Of a stretch of 40,905 nucleotides of DNA, positions 24,381-33,737 are shown piece by piece (position 1 is the stretch's first letter; every line of letters starts with the position of its first letter). Both the position numbers and the translations under genes were made by a program. Below the pieces are notes generated by a model, which saw only the letters and a list, made by a program, of their open reading frames with translations, did not search any database and was not told the origin of the DNA. The DNA comes from an uncultured Bacilli bacterium. GTDB taxonomy: Bacteria; Bacillota_I; Bacilli_A; RFN20; CAG-449. The stretch spans positions 1 to 40,905 of the forward strand of contig CALVKD010000051.1 of assembly GCA_944332525.1 (NCBI GenBank). Reading direction: 5' to 3'.

Positions 24381-25400
24381 ATGAATAAGATACGTTTTGG
24401 AGTTTTATGCCCTTCTGAAATTGCTTTTAGACGTTTCATGCCAGCATTAAAAAAGATTGATAATGCCGAATTTATCGGAATTGCCCACGCTGATGAAGAG
24501 GAATGGTTCGGATCAATAAATTCTTCACATGATTTAACAGTTTTAGAAATTGATACAAATAAAGCAAAAACATTTATTGATACATATGGTGGAAAATTAT
24601 TTAATAGCTTCAAAGAGCTAATTTCTTCAAATGAAGTTGATGCCATTTATATTCCGCTTCCACCGGCTTTGCATTATAAATGGGCTAAAATGTCTTTAGA
24701 ACACCATAAGCATGTTCTTGTTGAAAAACCTTCAACTACGAGCTATGCTTATACATCAGATTTGATAAGTATTGCTAAGAAAAATAATTTAGCATTGCAT
24801 GAAAATTATATGTTCAATTTTCATAGTCAATTAGATTCTATTGAAAAAATAATAAATGATGGTATTCTAGGTGAAATTAGATTATATCGAATCGCATTTG
24901 GTTTCCCATTTAGGGGTGCAAACGATTTTAGATATAAAAAGAAATTAGGTGGAGGTGCATTGCTTGATTGTGGTGGCTACACTATCAAATTAGCTAATAG
25001 ATTATTGGGAAGAACATCAAAATTAATTGCTCATCACTTAAATTATAAAGATGATTTTGAAGTTGATATTTATGGATCGGGTACATTAATGAATAATGAT
25101 GGGCAAACAGCTCAAATTTCTTTTGGAATGGACAACGCGTATAAATGTGAATTAGAGATTTGGGGATCAAAAGCAACGCTTATTACTGATAGAGTTTTAA
25201 CGGCACCAGATAGCTTTGAGCCGACCATATCGATAAAAGATAATTCCAGTATAAGAGAAATCAAATTACCTGCTGATGATTCTTTTAAAAAATCGATAAA
25301 TTATTTTATAAATTGTATTAGCAGTAATAAAATTAGAGAAGATAATTTTGATAAGATATTGTTGCAATCACATATTGTAGATGAATTTAAGGAGGATTAA
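24381..25400 (+). CDS. Gfo/Idh/MocA-family oxidoreductase, likely dTDP-sugar 3-ketoreductase
   Basis: A 339-residue NAD(P)H enzyme. N-terminal Rossmann domain (FGVLCPSEIAFRRFMPAL, DAIYIPLPPALHYKWA) with the family motif VEKPS near residue 115, then the C-terminal substrate domain (LGGGALLDCGGYTIKLANRL). The family includes OleW/SpnN-type 3-ketoreductases, which reduce the unstable product of the 2,3-dehydratase. It lies 3 bp after that dehydratase, which is the partner expected. Stereochemistry at C3 cannot be read. Other Gfo/Idh sugar reductions remain possible. Confidence 0.85.
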   Translation: MNKIRFGVLCPSEIAFRRFMPALKKIDNAEFIGIAHADEEEWFGSINSSHDLTVLEIDTNKAKTFIDTYGGKLFNSFKELISSNEVDAIYIPLPPALHYKWAKMSLEHHKHVLVEKPSTTSYAYTSDLISIAKKNNLALHENYMFNFHSQLDSIEKIINDGILGEIRLYRIAFGFPFRGANDFRYKKKLGGGALLDCGGYTIKLANRLLGRTSKLIAHHLNYKDDFEVDIYGSGTLMNNDGQTAQISFGMDNAYKCELEIWGSKATLITDRVLTAPDSFEPTISIKDNSSIREIKLPADDSFKKSINYFINCISSNKIREDNFDKILLQSHIVDEFKED

Positions 25401-25402
25401 TT

Positions 25403-25969
25403 ATGGGAGCAAAAATTATAGAATTAGGAATGGGGGTCAAAGTTATTGAACCTGATTATTTTGAAGATTATAGGGGTTATTACTGCGAAACATATTCAAA
25501 GAGAACATTAGCAAACTTGGACATTAATTTAGAATTTGTTCAAGACAACCACTCTTATTCAATAAAAAAAGGAACGATTAGAGGGATTCATTTTCAAAAT
25601 AATCCAGTACCTCAGGCAAAATTAGTCCGTTGCACTTCTGGAAAAGTAAGGGATTATGCGGTAGATTTAAGAAAAGATTCACCAACATACAAAAAATGGG
25701 TATGTGTTGAATTATCTAAAGAAAATAGAAAACAAATTCTTATACCTTCTGGTTTCGGACATGCATTTATTACATTAGTTGACGAATGCGAAGTATTATA
25801 TAAAGTAGATGGCTTATATGAGCCGAAATTAGATAGATCAATAAAATGGGATGATCCTGAAATTGCAATACCATGGGATTGTGATAATCCTATCGTCTCA
25901 CAAAAAGATATCAAGGCACCATATTTAAAAGATTCTGATTGCAATTTTACTATGGAAGAAAATAAATAA
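25403..25969 (+). CDS. rmlC: dTDP-4-keto-sugar 3,5- or 5-epimerase (RmlC family)
   Basis: A 188-residue cupin epimerase. RmlC features: FEDYRGYYCETYS, the catalytic-His segment GTIRGIHFQNNP, YAVDLRKDSPTYKKWV, PSGFGHAFITL, and the Tyr region YKVDGLYEPKLDRSIKWDDP. In a 2,6-dideoxy pathway it would epimerise C5 (as EvaD) and direct the product to the L series. AGGAGG precedes the ATG. Whether it acts on C3 too depends on the step order, which sequence does not reveal. Confidence 0.92.
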   Translation: MGAKIIELGMGVKVIEPDYFEDYRGYYCETYSKRTLANLDINLEFVQDNHSYSIKKGTIRGIHFQNNPVPQAKLVRCTSGKVRDYAVDLRKDSPTYKKWVCVELSKENRKQILIPSGFGHAFITLVDECEVLYKVDGLYEPKLDRSIKWDDPEIAIPWDCDNPIVSQKDIKAPYLKDSDCNFTMEENK

Positions 25970-25973
25970 GATT

Positions 25974-26900
25974 ATGAAATATGCAATTGTTACTGGTGCA
26001 GATGGCTTTATTGGCCATTGCTTAGTGAAACACCTTTTATCATTAGGTGTTGAAGTATTTGGGATAGGTATCAACCAAGATAAACTTTTAGATTTGAATT
26101 GCGATAAACTTCATTTTATTAAAGCCTATTTTGAAGATTATATTAACTTACCAACTTTATTACCAAAATTAAACTATGATGTTTTTTTTCATTTTGCTTG
26201 GAATGGTGTTTTCGGACATGCATTTAAAAATTATGAATTACAGCTGTCAAATGCAAAATATTGCTGTGATGCTTTAATGATTGCAAAACAACTTAATTGT
26301 AAAAAATTTATTTTAGCATCGACTATTAATACATTGGAAACTAGACATTATATGTCACTTGATTATTTTGAACCTAGATATACCAATATTTATGCAATGG
26401 CAAAACTATCTGCTGAAATGATGTGTAAGACATTAGCATATCAAAATAAAATTGAATTTAATTGTGGATTAATTTCGATGGTTTATGGTGAAAATAATTA
26501 TTCTATGATGATTCCAAATGTTGTAATTTCAAATTTACTTCAAAATAAGGAATCTAATTTAATAGATTATAATACAAAATACGATGTTATTTATGTGGAA
26601 GATGTTGCAAATGCTTTTATTGCCATTGCAGAAAAAGGAGTTAATCAGAAAACTTATTACATAGGACATAGTAGTTTATCTACATTTGGTGCTATTTTTA
26701 CAAAAGTGAAAAATTTGATTAATCCTAATGGTGTTTTGAATTTTGGAGTTTATAAAGACACGACAATAATAGATTACTCACTTACTGATATATCTGCATT
26801 GAAAATAGACACTAATTTCGAGCCTGTTAATGATTTTGATAAATCAATCTTATCAACAGCAAATTGGATTAAAAATAATTTACTAGGGAGGAAACAGTAA
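25974..26900 (+). CDS. NAD-dependent epimerase/dehydratase-type SDR, likely dTDP-sugar 4-ketoreductase
   Basis: An extended SDR of 308 residues: cofactor motif VTGADGFIGHCL (6-17), FHFAWNGVFG, active-site LASTIN and YAMAK (Tyr and Lys, about 142-146), then a substrate domain. It is not a standard RmlD by sequence feel, and is placed between rmlC and rmlB, so reduction of the C4 ketone of the dideoxy sugar is the natural job. An epimerase role is the alternative. No ribosome site is clear; the start is 4 bp after rmlC. Its stop overlaps the rmlB start (TAATG). Confidence 0.82.
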   Translation: MKYAIVTGADGFIGHCLVKHLLSLGVEVFGIGINQDKLLDLNCDKLHFIKAYFEDYINLPTLLPKLNYDVFFHFAWNGVFGHAFKNYELQLSNAKYCCDALMIAKQLNCKKFILASTINTLETRHYMSLDYFEPRYTNIYAMAKLSAEMMCKTLAYQNKIEFNCGLISMVYGENNYSMMIPNVVISNLLQNKESNLIDYNTKYDVIYVEDVANAFIAIAEKGVNQKTYYIGHSSLSTFGAIFTKVKNLINPNGVLNFGVYKDTTIIDYSLTDISALKIDTNFEPVNDFDKSILSTANWIKNNLLGRKQ

Positions 26901-27925
26901 TGTCTAAATTTTTAGTAACAGGTGGGGCAGGTTTCATAGGTGGAAATTTTCTCCATATAATGGTAAATAGATATCCAAATGATCAATATGTGTGTATTGA
27001 TGCTTTAACATATGCAGGCAATATGGAAACATTAGAACCAATCATGAATAAGCCAAATTTTAAATTTGTCCATGAAAATATTTGTAATAGAGAAGCTGTC
27101 TTCAAATTATTTGAACAAGAACATTTCGACTATGTAATTAATTTTGCAGCAGAATCACATGTTGATAGATCAATTGAAAATCCCGAAATATTTTTAAAAA
27201 CAAATATTTTAGGAACACAAGTATTAATGGATGCTTGTAGAAAATATGGTATAAAAAGATACCATCAAGTATCTACTGATGAAGTATATGGTGATTTACC
27301 ATTAGATAGAAAAGATTTATTCTTTACAGAAACAACTCCATTACATACATCATCACCTTATAGTGCTTCTAAAGCAGGTGCAGATCTTTTAGTCCTTGCT
27401 TATCATAGAACTTTTGAATTGCCGGTTACTATTTCTAGGTGTTCTAATAATTATGGACCATATCATTTTCCTGAAAAACTAATACCATTAATGATTCAAA
27501 AAGCTTTAAAAAATGAGCCATTACCGGTTTATGGAAATGGTCAAAATGTTAGAGATTGGTTATATGTAGGTGATCACTGTAATGCTATTGATTTAATCGT
27601 TAGAAAGGGCAGAGATGGTGAAGTATATAATGTAGGTGGTCACAATGAAAAAACTAATTTAGAAGTTGTTAAAACAATTTTAAAAGCATTAAATAAACCA
27701 GAATCATTAATTACATACGTTAAAGATAGACCAGGACATGATTTAAGATATGCTATGGATCCAACAAAGATTGAAACAGAACTTGGTTGGAAACCTGAAC
27801 ATACTTTTGATACAGGTATTCAAGAAACAATTAAATGGAATTTGAACAATCAAGAATGGATTAATCATGTTGAATCAGGCGAATATTTGAGATTTATTAA
27901 AAAAAATTATCATAGGTATTATTAA
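26900..27925 (+). CDS. rmlB: dTDP-glucose 4,6-dehydratase
   Basis: Converts dTDP-glucose to dTDP-4-keto-6-deoxyglucose with bound NAD. 341 residues, normal: VTGGAGFIGGNF (6-17), DALTYAGN, NFAAESHVDRSI, the active-site STDEVYGDL and YSASKAGADLLV (Tyr/Lys), RCSNNYGP and PVYGNGQNVRDWLYV. It is the last gene of the dideoxysugar block, overlapping the preceding stop by one base. Confidence 0.96.
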   Translation: MSKFLVTGGAGFIGGNFLHIMVNRYPNDQYVCIDALTYAGNMETLEPIMNKPNFKFVHENICNREAVFKLFEQEHFDYVINFAAESHVDRSIENPEIFLKTNILGTQVLMDACRKYGIKRYHQVSTDEVYGDLPLDRKDLFFTETTPLHTSSPYSASKAGADLLVLAYHRTFELPVTISRCSNNYGPYHFPEKLIPLMIQKALKNEPLPVYGNGQNVRDWLYVGDHCNAIDLIVRKGRDGEVYNVGGHNEKTNLEVVKTILKALNKPESLITYVKDRPGHDLRYAMDPTKIETELGWKPEHTFDTGIQETIKWNLNNQEWINHVESGEYLRFIKKNYHRYY

Positions 27926-27927
27926 AG

Positions 27928-28899
27928 ATGGAAGATTTAATTAGTGTTATTGTTCCTGTATATAATGTTGAAAATTATTTGAAAAAATGCTTAAACTCTC
28001 TTTTAAATCAAAATTATAGTAATTATGAAATTATTGTTGTCGATGATGGATCAACAGATTACTCAGGCAAAATTTGTGATGATTTTGCAAATAAATATTC
28101 AATTATTACAGTTGTACATAAAAAAAATGGTGGATTGTCTTCTGCTAGAAATAAAGGATTAGAGATTGCAAAAGGTTCGCTAATTTCTTTTGTTGATAGC
28201 GATGATTATGTATCAAATAATTTTTTATCTGAATTGTATAAAAATATGATGCTTTATAAATCGAATATTTCAATTTGCTCAATGTATTATTGTTTTAAAA
28301 ATAAGAATATTAAAAGAATATCTTCAAATTCTTTATCGTTGATGGATTTTGAACAGGCATTCATTGAAATGAACAGAGGAAATTACTTTGATATGGCTGT
28401 ATGGAATAAATTGTTTAAAAAAAATTTGTTTGATAATATTAAATTTCCTGTTGGGAAAAAAAGTGAAGATTATTATGTAATGTATTTACTTTTTGAAAAA
28501 GCACAGATAATATCATATGTTCCCAAACACTTATATTATTATGTTCAAAGAGAAAATAGTATTTCTAAAAGTAAAAATATTAATTATGATCATTTATATG
28601 CAGCAAAACAGCAATTAGATTATATCAAAGAAAGAGGTTATACTAAATTGATAAATGAGAGTTATTTGGCTGTTTGTAGTAGCTATCTAACTATATATGA
28701 TTTTTTTCTAAAAGCACATGTTAAGCCATATAGAAATTTTATCATGGAAACCAAACAATATTTAAAACAAAATTTTCGCTTAATTATAAATTCAAATATT
28801 TGCTATAGTAAAAAAATTCAATTTATTTTATTTATTATTTCCAAAAGCTTATACAATAGTGTTTTTAAAATCTATAGAAAGATACGGAGAGTACAATGA
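27928..28899 (+). CDS. GT2-family glycosyltransferase
   Basis: GT-A fold enzyme, 323 residues: ISVIVPVYNVENYLKKCL (5-22), VVDDGSTDYSG, SSARNKGLEIA and the metal-binding FVDSDDYV (DxD at about 90). The C-terminal part has SEDYYVMYLLFEKA and ends in a basic tail. It follows rmlB by 2 bp and overlaps the next glycosyltransferase by 4 bp (ATGA). Donor could be the new dideoxysugar, but any of the GTs could use it. Confidence 0.92.
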   Translation: MEDLISVIVPVYNVENYLKKCLNSLLNQNYSNYEIIVVDDGSTDYSGKICDDFANKYSIITVVHKKNGGLSSARNKGLEIAKGSLISFVDSDDYVSNNFLSELYKNMMLYKSNISICSMYYCFKNKNIKRISSNSLSLMDFEQAFIEMNRGNYFDMAVWNKLFKKNLFDNIKFPVGKKSEDYYVMYLLFEKAQIISYVPKHLYYYVQRENSISKSKNINYDHLYAAKQQLDYIKERGYTKLINESYLAVCSSYLTIYDFFLKAHVKPYRNFIMETKQYLKQNFRLIINSNICYSKKIQFILFIISKSLYNSVFKIYRKIRRVQ

Positions 28900-29879
28900 T
28901 TCAAGATTTGATATCTGTAATAATCCCAGTCCATAACATTGGTGCATATTTGTACGATTGTGTCAAAAGTGTAGAAATAGCATTGGATTGTTTTGCGTAT
29001 GAAATATTGTTAATTAATAATTTTTCTTGTGATAATTCTTATGAAATTTGCAAAAAATTAGCGAATCATAACAGAAATATTTTTGTATATAATGTAGATG
29101 AAATGGGGGTTAGTTATGCAAGAAATTTTGGAATTAAGATATCAAAAGGAAAATATATAGCTTTTATTGATGGTGATGATTTAATAAATAGAGATTATTT
29201 TAAAATTCTAATGCAGCAATTTAACTTTGGATATGATTTTGTTTCTTGTGCGCATCAAGAATTTTATCCCTCTGGGAAAAAAAATATTGTGAATGATGTA
29301 ATGTATATTGCTAATAATAATTTAGAAGTAATGAAAGATTTCTATGTTTTTCATAACATGGGATGGAATGTTTGGGGAAAAATTTTTCTAAAAAAATTAA
29401 TGGATAATGTTAAATTCGATGAAAGTTTAAAAAATGGTGAAGACATGGTTTTTTTATACAACATATGTAAAAAAACTAATAAATATATACATATCGGAGA
29501 TTATTTATACTATTACAGGATGAGAAGTTCTTCTTCATCTAATATAAATAGTTTGAAAGGAAGATTTGCGTTATTGAATTTTTTTGATTCACTATGGCCC
29601 AATGAAAAAAATTCTGATTTCTTATATTTTTATTTTTATTATTATATGTACATATTGGAGTTCATAGTATTACACGATAGAAAAAATATATATGATAAAG
29701 AAGTTAATAATTTTTTAAATAATCTTTTGAATAAAATTGATAATAATACTTTATATAAACTTCCATTAAAAACAAGATTAGAAATAATGTTAGCTAGGAA
29801 ATCAAAATCATTATTCAAAAGGTTTGTAAAAATATACTCTATATATTATTTTAAAAAAAGAAGGAAAGAGGAAAAATGA
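28896..29879 (+). CDS. GT2-family glycosyltransferase
   Basis: 327 residues, GT-A: ISVIIPVHNIGAYLYDCV (6-23), LLINNFSCDNS in place of the usual VDDGSTD, VSYARNFGIKISKG and FIDGDDLI (DxD). The donor pocket motif change (NNFS) suggests a donor unlike its neighbour's. GEDMVFLYNI marks the second half. It overlaps genes on both sides by 4 bp, so it is in tight coupling. Confidence 0.9.
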   Translation: MIQDLISVIIPVHNIGAYLYDCVKSVEIALDCFAYEILLINNFSCDNSYEICKKLANHNRNIFVYNVDEMGVSYARNFGIKISKGKYIAFIDGDDLINRDYFKILMQQFNFGYDFVSCAHQEFYPSGKKNIVNDVMYIANNNLEVMKDFYVFHNMGWNVWGKIFLKKLMDNVKFDESLKNGEDMVFLYNICKKTNKYIHIGDYLYYYRMRSSSSSNINSLKGRFALLNFFDSLWPNEKNSDFLYFYFYYYMYILEFIVLHDRKNIYDKEVNNFLNNLLNKIDNNTLYKLPLKTRLEIMLARKSKSLFKRFVKIYSIYYFKKRRKEEK

Positions 29880-30967
29880 AGATTTTATTCTTGCCAAATT
29901 GGAAAGTAAAACATTATGATAGTGTACCAGAAAATATTCAACCATCTAATTATGTCGTTGATAATCAAAAATTTTGGTTTTTTAAATATTTTTTAACGGA
30001 TGTTAGTGTTGATGTTTTAAGTATTCCCCTTTCTGGAGTTAAAAATAAAATTGAAAAAATAATTCATTTTCATCTTTTCCAAACGTTTAAAGCAATAAAA
30101 ACATTGAGAAAGGCTAGATATGATATTATTTTCGTACATGGTACAGATAGTGCTATATTTTTGTGCTTTTTAAAAAGATTACTACGAATTAAAACTCCTC
30201 CGATAATTGTAGTTGATATAAGTTCTTTTTACCATGGTACTACGAATGGGATAATCTTTAAATTTTGCCAGTATTCAAGTAAAAAGATTGATTTTTTGTT
30301 TTATCATTGCAGTTCACAAAAAGATTATTTTAACAAATATTTTCCATGGCTAACCGATAAAAGCGCGTTTGTTAAATTTGGCGTTGATGTGGATTATTGG
30401 ATTAGTAAAAAGTTAAACAGACCTAATAAACTATCAAATTATATTGTTTGTGCTGGGTATAGGATGAGAGATTGGAATACTCTCATTAATGCTTTTGAAG
30501 AAATTAATACAAATGTGAAACTTCATTTGATAGGAGCTCCAAATTTTAATATTAATTTTAATAAGAATAAAGTGAAAGTTTATCCAATTCTGCCTATTGA
30601 TGAATTAAATGAACAAATAATAAATGCTAAATTTTCTATTATACCACTTGTTAACTTAAATTATTCTTTCGGCCAAATGACACTACTACAACAAATGGCT
30701 TTAGGCATTCCAATATTAACATCGGATTCTAATTCAATAAAAGATTATATAAATGAATCAGATGTAATAGTATATAAATCCGGCAGCATTGAAAATTTAA
30801 AACATAATTTAGAATTACTCTTGAATTTAGATGATGATAGTTTAAAGTTACTGGGTGTAAAAAATCAAAATTTTGCAAAAAAAGAAAACAATGAAGTTGA
30901 CATGGCACATTTTTTTGAAAAAGTTATCTTAGAATTGTTGGGGAAAAAATTACATGAAGAAGATTAA
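29876..30967 (+). CDS. GT-B (GT4-like) glycosyltransferase
   Basis: 363 residues. The first half is divergent (MKILFLPNWKVKHYD, DIIFVHGTDSAIF); the second half is GT4-like with YIVCAGYRMRDWNTLINAFE, LHLIGAP and the nucleotide-sugar site NYSFGQMTLLQQMALGIPIL (the usual E-x7-E first Glu is replaced by Gln/Ser). The loss of that Glu could mean changed donor handling. The end overlaps the polymerase start by 14 bp. Confidence 0.85.
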   Translation: MKILFLPNWKVKHYDSVPENIQPSNYVVDNQKFWFFKYFLTDVSVDVLSIPLSGVKNKIEKIIHFHLFQTFKAIKTLRKARYDIIFVHGTDSAIFLCFLKRLLRIKTPPIIVVDISSFYHGTTNGIIFKFCQYSSKKIDFLFYHCSSQKDYFNKYFPWLTDKSAFVKFGVDVDYWISKKLNRPNKLSNYIVCAGYRMRDWNTLINAFEEINTNVKLHLIGAPNFNINFNKNKVKVYPILPIDELNEQIINAKFSIIPLVNLNYSFGQMTLLQQMALGIPILTSDSNSIKDYINESDVIVYKSGSIENLKHNLELLLNLDDDSLKLLGVKNQNFAKKENNEVDMAHFFEKVILELLGKKLHEED

Positions 30968-32222
30968 AATAAATATTGATTGGTATGCATGTTTATTGCT
31001 AATTTTATTACTATTAGATTCTAATTTTTTATATTTGATAAACACAGACACTATTCATTTATTTGGTATGTCATATCTGGATATTTTTTTATTTATAAAA
31101 TTGTTAATTATTTTATTTGCGCTCATAATTAACCTAAAATCAAAAATTAATTTTGAAATTATCATTTTTTTGTTTGGCATATTTTTACTATTTTTTATTG
31201 GATCATTTAGTGCCTGTATCTCTTATAGACAATCTATTTTGGAGGGAATTGTCGCTCAAAGGTATTGGTTGACATCTATGTTAATGTGCATACCATTTTT
31301 TTTCTGGCTAAAAGCTTCTAAAATCAGCATAAAAACTATACATCGTTGTTTATTTATTTATTGCTCGCTATATTTATTTGTTTGCATTGTACAATATTTT
31401 CTTTCTAAAGTAATTGTTTTTACTTATTCCCCTAATGATGGATCAAGTAGATATGATGGTAGCAGATATTATTTTGAATATGGTGTTTTGATTTTGACCG
31501 CTTTGATATCTTTAAATTATTTCTTCAATAATTTCAAAATAAGATTTTTATTTATTCCTATTTTTACTTTATTCTTTTGCTTGGTCATTCTCAAAGCGAG
31601 AATGACATCAATTGCTTACATTTGTTCGATATTAACTATGTCTTTTATCAGCAAACTTGATTATAAAAAGAAGACGTTTGTCATACTAGTATGTATTATT
31701 GGTATTTTTATTTTTTTCAATACAAAAATGGGTAAAGATGTTATTGCCACGATTTTTAATTTGGAGGATTCAAATAATACATTAACAATTAGAAATAAAG
31801 GCAGAAATTTTTATTTGACACAACTATTATCTTCAGCAAACTATTTTCTATTTGGACTTGGTGTTGCAAATATTCATAATCAAAACGCGCAACTGCTTTC
31901 TGGAAGTTTGAGTCGGATATATGTTGTGGATAATGGTATTTTTGGATCCACTTTCCAATATGGTTTTATTGGTTTAATCATGTGGATGATTATTATGTTA
32001 GTCTGTTTGAGATATGCTTATGTTATTTACAAGAAAAAAAATAATTTATTTTACGTTTCTTTTATTGTCTTTGATGTTATTGGTTTTATTACTATTCAAC
32101 CTTTGTTTTGGAGAACTAATATAACATTTCCACTATTTTTTTCTCTTATTGTTTTTGAAAGAGAAAAAATAAAGAATAAGGAGATATTCCATGAAAAAAC
32201 TAGGATTAAATTATATTCTTAA
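30954..32222 (+). CDS. Wzy-type polysaccharide polymerase
   Basis: A 422-residue integral membrane protein with about 11-12 helices and a long external loop (about 285-320: NTLTIRNKGRNFYLTQLL, FGLGVANIHNQNAQ, YVVDNGIFGSTFQYG). This topology and its place next to the flippase fit a Wzy polymerase that joins repeat units outside the membrane. Sequence identity among Wzy proteins is low, so the call rests on topology and context. The 3' end overlaps wzx by 32 bp. Confidence 0.82.
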   Translation: MKKIKINIDWYACLLLILLLLDSNFLYLINTDTIHLFGMSYLDIFLFIKLLIILFALIINLKSKINFEIIIFLFGIFLLFFIGSFSACISYRQSILEGIVAQRYWLTSMLMCIPFFFWLKASKISIKTIHRCLFIYCSLYLFVCIVQYFLSKVIVFTYSPNDGSSRYDGSRYYFEYGVLILTALISLNYFFNNFKIRFLFIPIFTLFFCLVILKARMTSIAYICSILTMSFISKLDYKKKTFVILVCIIGIFIFFNTKMGKDVIATIFNLEDSNNTLTIRNKGRNFYLTQLLSSANYFLFGLGVANIHNQNAQLLSGSLSRIYVVDNGIFGSTFQYGFIGLIMWMIIMLVCLRYAYVIYKKKNNLFYVSFIVFDVIGFITIQPLFWRTNITFPLFFSLIVFEREKIKNKEIFHEKTRIKLYS

Positions 32223-33690
32223 CTTAATTTATGAGATATTACTAATCGTTGTTCCTCTAGTTGTAACTCCATATGTTTCTAGGATTTTAGAGCCTGATGG
32301 CATTGGCAAATATTCTTATTGTGTTTCTATTGTTTATTATTTTACTACAGCAGCTTACTTTGGTTTCACTTCGTATTCACAAAGAGAAATAGCTAAATAC
32401 GAAAATGATGATGCAAATCAGATAAACAACTCTATCAATATTTTATTAGATATGGTCATATTAACATTAATCATTTCATTTTCATATATTATAATGTTGA
32501 TTAGTGGAATATTCGGGGGATACGAAAATTTATTATGGATAATGTTGATAAATATTATTGCTATACCATTTGATTTAACATTTTATTATAAAGGAAACGA
32601 AAATTTTAAAATAATTGTTTTTAGAAATATTATAATTAAAATTGTATCAATTGTTTTTATATTTATTTTTGTAAAAGAAAAACAAGATTTAACAATATAT
32701 GTTTTTATTAATAGTGCCTCTATATTGATTTCAAATTTATCTTTATGGTTGCCATTTTTAAAAAAAATATTTCAGTCAAAATCTAAGATTAAGATTAGTT
32801 TTCAACAAATTTTAAAACATTTTAAAGGAGCTACAATATATTTTATACCAACAATAGCTATATCTATATCAACCATGATTGATAATACATTAATTGGAGT
32901 TCTTGTTAAAGGTGATATTACAAATGAAAATGGTGAAATAATTAGAATATCTGATTTAGAAAATGGTTACTACTCTCAGGCAAGCAAAATTGTCAAAATG
33001 TTGATTACGGCTATTACATCATTGAGCTTCGTTATATTACCAAGAAATACATATGAATTTGAGAGGCAGAATATAGACAATGCAAAGAAAAACATGTATT
33101 GGGCTTACCAAATAATATTTATGATAGGCATGCCATTAATTCTTGGGATGATAGCAGTTTCAAATAATTTTGTTCCATGGTTTTTAGGAGAGGGATATGA
33201 AAAATGTGTTTATTTGATAATTATCCTTTCCCCCATGATTTTATTTAATGGAATTACCTCTCTTATTGGATATTCGTGGTTGATACCTATTGGTAAAGTT
33301 AATTCATTTACAATTGTTGTGACAATCATAGCTTTTGCTAACCTAATTGTTAGTGCGACTTTAATTCCATATTATGGGGCTTATGGCGCAATTATTGGAA
33401 CATTGATTGCAGAATTCATCGGTTCGGTTATTTCTTATATTTTTGTTATGAAAAATTTTAGCCTTAAATTAATATTAAAAAGTATATATAAATATTTAAT
33501 TTCTAGCATACTTATGTTTATTATTGTTTATAGCATTTCATTTCTATTGTCATCGTCTGTTTTGAATACAATTATTTTAATTATGATAGGTATTGTATCA
33601 TATTTTTTGTCTTTAATTTTATTTAAAGATGAACTATGCTTGAAATATATTTCTAAGGTATTTAAATCCATTTTTAAAACAAAGAAATAA
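32191..33690 (+). CDS. Wzx-type polysaccharide repeat-unit flippase
   Basis: A 499-residue MOP-superfamily protein of about 12-14 helices that moves lipid-linked repeat units across the membrane. The start NLIYEILLIVVPLVVTPYVS and RILEPDGIGKYSYCVSIVYY are typical Wzx. The ribosome site AAGGAG lies inside the end of the polymerase gene, and the two overlap by 32 bp. Confidence 0.93.
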   Translation: MKKLGLNYILNLIYEILLIVVPLVVTPYVSRILEPDGIGKYSYCVSIVYYFTTAAYFGFTSYSQREIAKYENDDANQINNSINILLDMVILTLIISFSYIIMLISGIFGGYENLLWIMLINIIAIPFDLTFYYKGNENFKIIVFRNIIIKIVSIVFIFIFVKEKQDLTIYVFINSASILISNLSLWLPFLKKIFQSKSKIKISFQQILKHFKGATIYFIPTIAISISTMIDNTLIGVLVKGDITNENGEIIRISDLENGYYSQASKIVKMLITAITSLSFVILPRNTYEFERQNIDNAKKNMYWAYQIIFMIGMPLILGMIAVSNNFVPWFLGEGYEKCVYLIIILSPMILFNGITSLIGYSWLIPIGKVNSFTIVVTIIAFANLIVSATLIPYYGAYGAIIGTLIAEFIGSVISYIFVMKNFSLKLILKSIYKYLISSILMFIIVYSISFLLSSSVLNTIILIMIGIVSYFLSLILFKDELCLKYISKVFKSIFKTKK

Positions 33691-33737
33691 TATTTATATT
33701 TTAAATAATTTTTTCTTATAGAATTGGAGGTCAATAA

